Positions 1 to 6,248 of a stretch of DNA of 8,598 nucleotides are shown piece after piece (within the stretch, counting starts at the first letter, position 1; every line of letters starts with the position of its first letter). The position numbers were made by a program, and so were the translations under genes. This stretch comes from Gammaproteobacteria bacterium. GTDB taxonomy: Bacteria; Gemmatimonadota; Gemmatimonadetes; Longimicrobiales; Gaopeijiaceae. The notes under the pieces are model-generated. The model had not been told where the DNA came from and did no database searches. It saw only the letters and a list, made by a program, of their open reading frames with translations. The stretch is taken from assembly GCA_024638345.1 (NCBI GenBank), contig JAHEKL010000105.1, positions 1 to 8,598 of the forward strand, in the 5' to 3' direction.

Positions 1-1
1 C

Positions 2-169
2 AAGGGCCCGGCTTTCCTCGAGGTGGTCATCGACCCCGATGCCGGTGTGTACCCGATGGTCGGTCCCGGACAGGCCTATGACGACATGATCACCGGGGAT
101 TTCATCCCGACGAGGGAGACCGACGAGTCGGTGCAGCCCAGCGAGGTCGACGAATCCGGAATGTTCTGA
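2..169 (+). CDS. ilvB: Acetolactate synthase large subunit, C-terminal end (partial)
   Basis: Only the last 55 codons are inside the window; the gene begins to the left, and the stop is TGA at 167-169. The visible peptide contains FLEVVIDPDAGVYPMVGPG followed by an acidic tail. It matches the C-terminal end of thiamine-diphosphate-dependent acetolactate synthases, where a V(V/I)ID strand is followed by a YPMV-PG segment that helps close the active site. The enzyme condenses two pyruvates, or pyruvate plus 2-oxobutyrate, in the first common step of branched-chain amino acid synthesis in the cytoplasm. After the usual end of the family the protein continues for about 20 residues rich in Glu, Asp, Ser and Thr, which is a little longer than typical. 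No regulatory subunit gene (ilvN) follows; the next gene is a transporter 39 bases on. A related thiamine-diphosphate enzyme such as glyoxylate carboligase is possible but less likely given the YPMV-PG match. Confidence 0.82.
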   Translation, partial: KGPAFLEVVIDPDAGVYPMVGPGQAYDDMITGDFIPTRETDESVQPSEVDESGMF

Positions 170-208
170 GCCGGTGAGCCACCCTGGGAGACCGACGGGG
201 CCTCATTG

Positions 209-2578
209 ATGTCTGTCGACATTGCGTTGGTACTGGTCATCCTCGTCGGTACGGTCGTGCTTCTCGCCACCGGCACGCTTCGTACCGACCTGGCGGCTCT
301 CCTGGCCATGGTGCTGGTGACCGTGCTGGGACTGCTCCCATATCGAGACGCGCTCTCCGGCTTCTCCAACCCCGCCGTGCTCGCGATGGCCGGAATGTTC
401 GTCATCTCGGCCGGTCTCGCGCGCACCGGTGTGGCCGAGTTGCTCGGGAGACGCGTGATCCGATGGGCCGGCCGGGGGGAGCTGCGTCTCATGACTGCGA
501 TCACCTTGGTGTCCGGGATTCTTTCGGGGTTCATCAACAACGTGGGCGTGGCGGCGATGATGCTTCCCGTCGTGGTTACCGTTGCGAACAGGACCTCCCT
601 TCCACCCTCCAAGCTCCTGATCCCCATGGCCGTGGGTGCCCAGCTGGGCGGATTCACGACTCTGATCGGTACGGCCACCAACCTGCTTGCCGCGGATGCC
701 CTCAGGGAGGCGGGCTTCGAGCCTTTCGGCATGTTCTCGTACACGCCGGTGGGTCTGACCCTCCTAGGCGCAGGCACGATATTCATAGCCTTCGGGGGCC
801 CCCGCCTTCTCCCGAAGCGGGACCCGAAGACCGGCGCTGGTCGACCCGAACGGCCAGGCATCCAGGGCACCATCGACTTGCACTCGCGTCTGTTCTTTCT
901 GGAGATCCCAGAGCCGTCGCCACTGGATGGAAAGACCCTGGCGGAGAGCCTGATAGGGTCCGCGTTGGGAATGCACGTTCTCGCTCTCGACCGAAGCGGT
1001 CAGATTCGGCGAGCGCCTGGTCCCCAGACCGTGCTTCACGGCGGCGACCGGATCCTGGTGGAGGGGCGGCCCGACTACTTCCTCGAATTGAGGGGGCGAC
1101 GACATCTCGCGTTGGAGGGCGAGACGATCTCACCCGAGTGGCTCGAGTCTCCACAGGTGGGACTCGCGAGAGCTCGGATCGCCCCGGGGAGCTCCTGGAT
1201 CGGTCGAAGCGCCGCCCAACTCGATCTTGGTGCCAAGCACGACGTTCTGTTGCTCTCGCTGGTCCGCGGTCGGGACGTGCATCTCCGCACCCACGTGGTG
1301 GACATCCCCCTCGAGGAGGCCGACAAGATCCTCCTTCAGGGCTCGCGCGACCGACTGCGGGATGTGGGCGAAGGGTCCGAGATCGAGGATCTGGAATTCC
1401 TGGACCCGTCGGAAGCCGTCCGCGAGTTCGACCTGTCGGAGCGGCTCTGGGCGCTCCGCGTGACCGACAATTCCTTGCTCGTGGGGCGAGCGTTGGGGGA
1501 TACGCGACTGGGAGACGCGGCGGGGTTTCTGGTTCTGGCCATCGCACGGGGAGAGGAGGAAGGAGCCAGGGAAGTGATTCACAATCCCGGGCCCGAGGTC
1601 ACGCTCAAACGCGGCGATCAGCTCCTGGTGAAGGCTCGAGCCGATGATCTGGCAGTTCTCCGCGGCCTTCAGCGTCTCCGTATCGATCAGGACGCACCGG
1701 TCGACCCCGGAATTCTGGACGGCGGGGATGCCGGCTTCGTCGAGGTGGTTCTCTCGCCCCGTAGCTCGATGGTGGGAGAGACCCTGCGGCAGCTCAACTT
1801 TCGAGAGCGGTACGGTCTTCACGTGGTCGGCGTGGTTCGTGAAGGCAAGGCCGTCGAATCCGATCTCAGAGACGAGGTGCTGCGTTTCGGCGACGCCCTC
1901 CTCCTGTACGGCTCACGCCGACATCAGCGAGGCCTGGCCCGGGATCCGGATATGATCCCGCTGCACAGCCCCGAAATGGACGCTCCCGAGTTTCGCCTCG
2001 CTCCCCTCTCTCTGTTCGTGACGCTCGCGGCGCTCGTGCCGGTGATCTTCGGATGGATTCCTGTGGCCGTCGGGATCTTGGGCGGCGCGTTCCTCATGGT
2101 CGTGACGCGATGTCTCAAGCCCGAAGAGGCCTATCGGGCAGTCGATCTGCCCACCCTTGTTCTCGTGGCGGGAATGCTGGCTCTCGCCGGCGCGCTCGAC
2201 CGGACTGGGGCCGCGGAGCTGGTGGGCTCCACGCTCTTGAACTCCGTTTCGGGTCTGGGCGCGGCGGTGGTGTTGGCCGCCCTGGTGCTGAGCACCGGCC
2301 TGCTCGGTCAGGTGGTACCGGGATCGGCCCTCGTGGTACTGATGGCTCCGCTCGCCGTGACCGCGGCGCAGATGCTGAGCGTCTCTCCCTATCCGTTGGT
2401 AATGGCCGTGGGGATCGCCTCGAACTCCGTGGCCTCTCCCGTGGCACAGCCGGCGCATGCTCTCGTGATGGCGCCAGCCGGCTACCGAATGAAAGATTAT
2501 CTGCGCGTGGGGCTGCCTCTGACCCTGCTGGTTCTGGCACTCACGATCGTGGTCACACCGCTGGTACTCCCGTTCTAG
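209..2578 (+). CDS. SLC13/DASS-family permease with four RCK_C (TrkA-C) domains
   Basis: A 789-residue inner-membrane transporter, probably for an anion such as sulfate or a dicarboxylate, coupled to sodium or protons. Residues 1-200 hold about five to six hydrophobic segments, including SGFINNVGVAAMMLP (106-120), which matches the first-half motif of the family, and GGFTTLIGTATNLLA (147-161). A cytosolic insert of roughly 370 residues follows. In it I can align four modules of the RCK_C type (about 229-292, 315-382, 408-480 and 510-572), each ending in a GD-(I/L)L(V/L) type strand. The second membrane half (about 597-789) ends with a GYR-KDYLRVGLPL segment characteristic of the family. Relatives usually carry two RCK_C modules and about 600 residues, so this one is enlarged. 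ATG 209 is preferred; an in-frame TTG lies directly before it at 206. The ribosome site is weak (GGGAG at 186-190, GGGG at 197-200). The gene starts 39 bases after ilvB and may be cotranscribed with it. The substrate cannot be told from sequence. Confidence 0.9.
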   Translation: MSVDIALVLVILVGTVVLLATGTLRTDLAALLAMVLVTVLGLLPYRDALSGFSNPAVLAMAGMFVISAGLARTGVAELLGRRVIRWAGRGELRLMTAITLVSGILSGFINNVGVAAMMLPVVVTVANRTSLPPSKLLIPMAVGAQLGGFTTLIGTATNLLAADALREAGFEPFGMFSYTPVGLTLLGAGTIFIAFGGPRLLPKRDPKTGAGRPERPGIQGTIDLHSRLFFLEIPEPSPLDGKTLAESLIGSALGMHVLALDRSGQIRRAPGPQTVLHGGDRILVEGRPDYFLELRGRRHLALEGETISPEWLESPQVGLARARIAPGSSWIGRSAAQLDLGAKHDVLLLSLVRGRDVHLRTHVVDIPLEEADKILLQGSRDRLRDVGEGSEIEDLEFLDPSEAVREFDLSERLWALRVTDNSLLVGRALGDTRLGDAAGFLVLAIARGEEEGAREVIHNPGPEVTLKRGDQLLVKARADDLAVLRGLQRLRIDQDAPVDPGILDGGDAGFVEVVLSPRSSMVGETLRQLNFRERYGLHVVGVVREGKAVESDLRDEVLRFGDALLLYGSRRHQRGLARDPDMIPLHSPEMDAPEFRLAPLSLFVTLAALVPVIFGWIPVAVGILGGAFLMVVTRCLKPEEAYRAVDLPTLVLVAGMLALAGALDRTGAAELVGSTLLNSVSGLGAAVVLAALVLSTGLLGQVVPGSALVVLMAPLAVTAAQMLSVSPYPLVMAVGIASNSVASPVAQPAHALVMAPAGYRMKDYLRVGLPLTLLVLALTIVVTPLVLPF

Positions 2579-2594
2579 GACGCCGACGCGTCAC

Positions 2595-2610
2595 ACCGGT
2601 GCGCACTGGT
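2595..2610. promoter_or_regulatory. 16-base near-palindrome, candidate operator
   Basis: ACCGGTGCGCACTGGT is an inverted repeat with 8-base half-sites and one mismatched pair (G against T). It lies in the 88-base gap between the permease stop and the sigma factor start, about 57 bases before the start codon. Its size and symmetry suit a dimeric DNA-binding regulator. No clear -35/-10 or ECF-type promoter could be read beside it. A chance palindrome in high-G+C DNA is a real alternative. Confidence 0.3.
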
Positions 2611-2632
2611 TCGTTTCTCTTCCGACCCGAGG

Positions 2633-2646
2633 GCTGCCGAGGCAGC
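2633..2646. repeat. Perfect inverted repeat GCTGCC-GA-GGCAGC upstream of the sigma gene
   Basis: Two 6-base arms flank a 2-base centre, 20 bases before the GTG start at 2667. In RNA it could form a 5-bp stem with a CGAG tetraloop, just ahead of the purine run AAAGGGG (2648-2654) that may serve as the ribosome site. It could be an operator, a small leader hairpin or chance. No T-run follows, so it is not a convincing terminator for the permease gene. Confidence 0.3.
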
Positions 2647-2666
2647 GAAAGGGGCCCGCTCAAGGT

Positions 2667-3173
2667 GTGGCCACCGGGAGGCGCGTGAACTTCGACGAGC
2701 TCTTCGAGGACGTATACCCGGGGCTCTACCGGTACTGCGTTCGCCTCACGGCCGACCCCGATGCCGCGGAAGACGCGACCCAGGAGGCGTTCGTTCGCCT
2801 GCTCGATCGCAGGGTCCAAGGAGACTTCGCAGGCCTTCGGGCGTGGTTGTTCAAGGTGGCGACCCACGTAATCCGGGATCGCGCCAGGGTCGAGACGAAC
2901 CGAGCCCGGCTGCTGCAGGCGCATCCGATCCGGCCGGCGAGCGAAGAGGCGGCCGATGACGTTTTGGAGCGAGCCGAACGGGTCGCTGCCGTGCGGCGGG
3001 CCCTCTCGACTCTGGACGAGCGGGATCGGACCCTGCTGCTCCTCCGCGAGGAAGGCTTCGCCTACAGGGAGTTGGGGGACGCGATCGGGGTCCAGGCCAC
3101 GTCGGTGGGCACCCTCCTCGCGCGAGCGAGACGCAGGTTCACTGAAGCCCTGAGCGAGGGCGAGGAAAAATGA
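2667..3173 (+). CDS. ECF-family RNA polymerase sigma factor
   Basis: A 168-residue extracytoplasmic-function sigma factor of typical length, with only the two essential regions. Region 2 spans about residues 9-76. It includes the core-polymerase-binding stretch DAAEDATQEAFVRLL (32-46) and the -10-recognition helix around AWLFKVATHVIRDRAR (59-74). Region 4 spans about 105-162, with a helix-turn-helix in FAYRELGDAIGVQATSVGTL (131-150) for -35 recognition. The protein should direct polymerase to a small regulon and be held inactive by the next gene's product. Its stop overlaps that gene's start (ATGA at 3170-3173), so the two are probably translationally coupled. Start choice is uncertain: GTG 2667 has AAAGGGG about 12 bases upstream, whereas an in-frame GTG at 2685 (residue 7) has GGGAGG only 3 bases upstream; the conserved domain begins after both. 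The window alone does not show whether it autoregulates. Confidence 0.93.
   Translation: MATGRRVNFDELFEDVYPGLYRYCVRLTADPDAAEDATQEAFVRLLDRRVQGDFAGLRAWLFKVATHVIRDRARVETNRARLLQAHPIRPASEEAADDVLERAERVAAVRRALSTLDERDRTLLLLREEGFAYRELGDAIGVQATSVGTLLARARRRFTEALSEGEEK
3162..3173 (+). promoter_or_regulatory. Ribosome site and ATGA start/stop overlap, sigma to anti-sigma
   Basis: GAGG (3162-3165) lies inside the last codons of the sigma gene, 4 bases before the ATG at 3170. That ATG shares bases with the sigma stop TGA at 3171-3173. The arrangement supports translational coupling, which would keep sigma and anti-sigma near a fixed ratio, and it settles the anti-sigma start. Confidence 0.75.
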
Positions 3174-3928
3174 CGCAGCATCCGGTAGAAGGAACCCTGC
3201 AGGCTTATCTCGACGGCGAGATCCAGTCCGAGCCGCGGGAGGCGATGGAGCGCCACCTCGAGGCGTGTCGAGAATGTCGCGCCCTGCTGGCCAGCTTGGA
3301 CGACCTGGCGAATCGAACGGCGCGAGCGCTGCGAGTGGTGGATCGGGAGCCACCGGCCATGGAGGCGGCTCGATGGGAGGCTCGCCGAGCCCGGGCGGCT
3401 CATCGAAGTCGGTCGCACGGACGTCGAGTCGCGGTCGCGGCCTCGATCGTGCTGCTGCTCGGAGCCGGCTGGGTCGCGGCCATGCCGGGCTCGCCGATCC
3501 GCAGGCTCTGGGAGGGAGACGCCGTGACCCAGGATCGTATCGAGACACTCGGTCCATCGGTTGAGGATTCGCTGGACCAGGGACGCACGGCCGTGAGCGT
3601 CCAGTTGGAGGAGGGGCGCGCCACAGTCTCGATCGAGGCGGCCCCGAGCACCTGGATCGACGTGCGGCTGAGCGAGATAGAAGGGGTGAGAGTCAGCGCG
3701 CCTGCCGGTTCGCGGTTCGAGACGGGGTCGGGTCGGATACAGATCGACGTCGGTGGACTCGAGGGGGACGTGATCGTCGAGCTCTCACGCGACGCGGTAC
3801 TGGCAGACGTATTCGTTCGCGGTCGACTGGTGTATCAGAAGTCTGGAGTCGAAGCCTCCTACCTGGGAGGCACCGAGGCCGAAACCCGGGACGGCTCCAT
3901 TCGATTTCCGGCAGGCGGTGGTCCTTGA
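3170..3928 (+). CDS. Membrane-anchored zinc-finger anti-sigma factor
   Basis: A 252-residue single-pass inner-membrane protein expected to bind the sigma factor encoded just upstream. Residues 1-50 form a zinc-finger anti-sigma (zf-HC2-like) domain, with HLEACREC giving H29, C33 and C36. This is the HxxxCxxC signature that binds zinc in this family. A basic linker (about 66-86, rich in Arg and Ala) leads to one hydrophobic segment, about 87-104 (VAVAASIVLLLGAGWVAA). The remaining 150 or so residues should be periplasmic. They alternate polar and aliphatic residues with repeated Gly turns (about 138-235), suggesting a beta-rich domain. I do not see the FecR GTxF-type motif, so this sensor part is unassigned; it looks more like a generic beta-strand repeat fold. 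The start is fixed by the ATGA overlap with the sigma gene, and the stop overlaps the receptor start. Release of sigma could occur by proteolysis or by a signal from the receptor; neither mechanism is shown by sequence. Confidence 0.88.
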   Translation: MTQHPVEGTLQAYLDGEIQSEPREAMERHLEACRECRALLASLDDLANRTARALRVVDREPPAMEAARWEARRARAAHRSRSHGRRVAVAASIVLLLGAGWVAAMPGSPIRRLWEGDAVTQDRIETLGPSVEDSLDQGRTAVSVQLEEGRATVSIEAAPSTWIDVRLSEIEGVRVSAPAGSRFETGSGRIQIDVGGLEGDVIVELSRDAVLADVFVRGRLVYQKSGVEASYLGGTEAETRDGSIRFPAGGGP

Positions 3929-6198
3929 GCATCGCATCGATTCCAGCTCTTCTCCTCACCGTGCTCGTGACGACCACGACCGCGGAGGGGGCTCTCGTTC
4001 CGCAAGCTTCGCCCCAGGACTCGCTTCCGTTCCTCGAGGGCTGGGTGCGGACCGACGCGTCTTCCAGTTTCCTTTCCGGAGCCATCGTCGAGGTTCGCCA
4101 GAACGGTCGTGTACGGCGATACAAAGTCGGTCCGGATGGAACGTATCGATTCGACGGACTGCGATCAGGAACGGCCGAGCTCAGCGTGTTTCATCTCGCG
4201 GCCCATCCCTTCGATCTCCTTCTCGAGCTTCCAGTCCGCGGTCGGGTCCACTTGGACCTGGTCCTCCGTCATCGGGTGATTCCCGTCGCGGGACTCCATG
4301 TACGGGCCGTTCCGGAGCCCAGGTTGAAGGAGCGCTCCGGGATGGAAGCGAGTCCGAGTCGGGTGTCGATCGGGCTTCGTGGCCTCGACGCGTCGTCGGG
4401 CCTCGCGGAGTCGGGTCTCGCGGGGGCGCTTTCGGTCGACGAGCCGGGCGAGCCCGGAGGAGTGCTCTATACGCGCGGGTCGACGGTCGACGCACGACTT
4501 GTGCTACTGGATGGTGCCCCGATCCTGACGCCGTTCCACGTGGCCGGACTCGTCGAGCCCTTCGACGTCCGGCTTCTGCAGAGCGCGGACCTCTACCTGG
4601 GAGGGGCCCCGTCGCCCTACAACGGAGGCGTGTCCTATCTGCTGGACGTGGAAACGAGGGCCGCGCGAAGGGATCGCCCTCGGCTGACGCTCGGTGCCGA
4701 CGGCTTGACCGTAGACGCCCTCGGCGAGCTGCCTCTGCCGTTGGACGGCTCTCTGCTCGTCGGAGGGCGCTCGCTGCACGGCCTCCAGGAGTCGATCGGC
4801 AAGACCGATCGTTTCCCCTATCGCTACCACGACCTTCTCGTCCGTGCGGGCTTCGCTCCGGGCGCCGGACACGAGATTCGCGTGACCGCCTTTCAGAACC
4901 GGGAGGGCGTTCGGCTGGACCTGGGTGTGGACCCCTCCACCATGGGTGGTGAGGCCTTCTGGGGAAATCGTGCGGTTTCCTTCCGCTACGAGGCCCCGCT
5001 GGGCGAAATCGATCTGGACGTTATGGGCGCTGCTTCGCGCTACGATTCGAGATTGCCGATCTCTTGGGCCGATCCGGTGCTGGCCAGCGGAACCGGAGAT
5101 CGTCTACGAATCAGCGGGACCGCTTCCGCGCCTGTGGAGGGGGGCACAGTACGAGTGGGAGCAGCGGTCGAGCGATCGAGCTTCGAGTACCAGCTCCATC
5201 AGATCCGGGAGAGCGTCACTTCCGGAATCGTGGACGGACCGCTCGGACTCGGGACCACGGAAGTGGGCTTCTTCGGTGAGTGGGACGGGTCACTGACTTC
5301 GGATCTGGCGCTCCGCGCCGGGCTTCGGGCGGACCGGTTCTCCCACGAAGGTCGTCTCAGGATGTCGCCGCGCGTCTCGGTGCGTCTCGCGTTGAGCGAC
5401 AGGGTCGAGCTGTTCTCGGCTGCCGGTCGATACCATCAGGCTTTGCCTGCGCCGGGACTGAGCGGCCAGAGGGGCGTGCAGGGTTCGGCTGCGGAACTGA
5501 GCTGGAATCCCACCCTTCCCGTGGCCGCTGCCTCCCACCTCGTGGTTGGGGTCGCGCAGGAGCTCGATCGAGAGATCAGCCTCACACTGTCGGCGTTCGC
5601 GAAGTCGTTCTCCGGTCTGGGGCAGGCCGGGGGCGACCGCAGCCGGGCATCGGGAACCGAGCTGAAGGTGAGCCGGGAAGGAGACCGCGTGAGCGGCTGG
5701 TTCGGCTACGCACTCTCCTGGTTCTGGGTCGACGAGGGTCCCACAGGCTCCACCCGATTCGACGGTCGGCACCTGCTGACGGCGGGCCTGGAGGGAGCAG
5801 TGCCCGGAGGAATCGAATTGCGCGGGACGTTGGGCTACGGGGCGGGGCTCCCGATGACCGCCGTCGGACTTCCGTCGCAGGGGGGCGGTGGACCGGCACC
5901 GCTGGGTGATTTCCAGAGTCCGGCGACGGAACGCGTTTTCAACACCGGTGGTGGAGGCGCGCCGCTGGAGCTCGCACCCGAGGGCGATTTCCTCAGGATG
6001 GATCTCGAGCTTTCGTGGACGATCGAGCCCCGCGTCGGAGGCCACCGCACGGAGCTCCAACCCTACCTCAAGATCCTGAACGCGCTGAACCGACGTGACG
6101 CGCTGTTCTACTATTTCGACGAGTGGCACGAGGACACCGCCCGACCGCTCGCGACGCGACCCGTCCTTCCCCTTCTCGGTCTCCGGTGGCGATTCTAA
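3925..6198 (+). CDS. TonB-dependent outer-membrane receptor with carboxypeptidase-like N-terminal domain
   Basis: A 757-residue outer-membrane active transporter, energised by TonB-ExbBD. Residues 1-23 look like a signal peptide (hydrophobic run ALLLTVLV), though the n-region has no Lys or Arg. Residues 35-115 form a carboxypeptidase-regulatory-like beta domain (LEGWV... GPDGTYRFDGLRSG). The stretch around 119-130 (IPVAGLHVRAVP) sits where a TonB box is expected. The plug follows at about 140-245, with YTRGSTVDARLVLLDGAPIL and TPFH, then LYLGGAPSPYNGGVSYLLDV. The rest is beta-barrel strands, ending in LGLRWRF with the C-terminal Phe needed for BAM-dependent insertion. No STN signalling domain is seen. 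The start is TTG 3925, overlapping the anti-sigma stop by 4 bases; no in-frame ATG, GTG or TTG was found just upstream, and AGGCGG at 3913-3918 can act as the ribosome site. The ligand is unknown: siderophores, peptides and glycans are all used by relatives. Confidence 0.88.
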   Translation: MSIASIPALLLTVLVTTTTAEGALVPQASPQDSLPFLEGWVRTDASSSFLSGAIVEVRQNGRVRRYKVGPDGTYRFDGLRSGTAELSVFHLAAHPFDLLLELPVRGRVHLDLVLRHRVIPVAGLHVRAVPEPRLKERSGMEASPSRVSIGLRGLDASSGLAESGLAGALSVDEPGEPGGVLYTRGSTVDARLVLLDGAPILTPFHVAGLVEPFDVRLLQSADLYLGGAPSPYNGGVSYLLDVETRAARRDRPRLTLGADGLTVDALGELPLPLDGSLLVGGRSLHGLQESIGKTDRFPYRYHDLLVRAGFAPGAGHEIRVTAFQNREGVRLDLGVDPSTMGGEAFWGNRAVSFRYEAPLGEIDLDVMGAASRYDSRLPISWADPVLASGTGDRLRISGTASAPVEGGTVRVGAAVERSSFEYQLHQIRESVTSGIVDGPLGLGTTEVGFFGEWDGSLTSDLALRAGLRADRFSHEGRLRMSPRVSVRLALSDRVELFSAAGRYHQALPAPGLSGQRGVQGSAAELSWNPTLPVAAASHLVVGVAQELDREISLTLSAFAKSFSGLGQAGGDRSRASGTELKVSREGDRVSGWFGYALSWFWVDEGPTGSTRFDGRHLLTAGLEGAVPGGIELRGTLGYGAGLPMTAVGLPSQGGGGPAPLGDFQSPATERVFNTGGGGAPLELAPEGDFLRMDLELSWTIEPRVGGHRTELQPYLKILNALNRRDALFYYFDEWHEDTARPLATRPVLPLLGLRWRF

Positions 6199-6234
6199 GT
6201 TAGCGAGCCGTATTCGATTTCGCGCACCGAGGGC

Positions 6235-6248
6235 GGAGGCCGGCCATG
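6235..6248 (+). promoter_or_regulatory. Strong Shine-Dalgarno setting the dipeptidase start
   Basis: GGAGG at 6235-6239 is followed by 6 bases and then ATG at 6246. This near-ideal spacing favours ATG 6246 over the in-frame ATG five codons later at 6261. The 47-base gap after the receptor stop shows no evident promoter or terminator, so transcription may run on from the receptor gene. Confidence 0.7.

Noticed and set aside
463..1647. A 394-codon plus-strand open frame inside the permease gene
   Set aside because: Low-complexity Arg/Gly/Ser-rich translation, no ribosome site and no family motif; the overlapping permease frame is clearly the coding one.
2579..2666. Intrinsic terminator after the permease gene
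   Set aside because: Inverted repeats are present but no T-run follows either one on the plus strand.
3170..3928. Naming the anti-sigma gene fecR and the sigma gene fecI
   Set aside because: The HxxxCxxC zinc motif and the absence of a visible FecR GTxF-type motif do not support those names, and no iron-citrate link is shown.
3918..4952. A 344-codon plus-strand open frame beginning just before the receptor
   Set aside because: Composition is almost entirely Arg, Ser, Gly and Pro; it is a frame-shifted shadow of the receptor gene.
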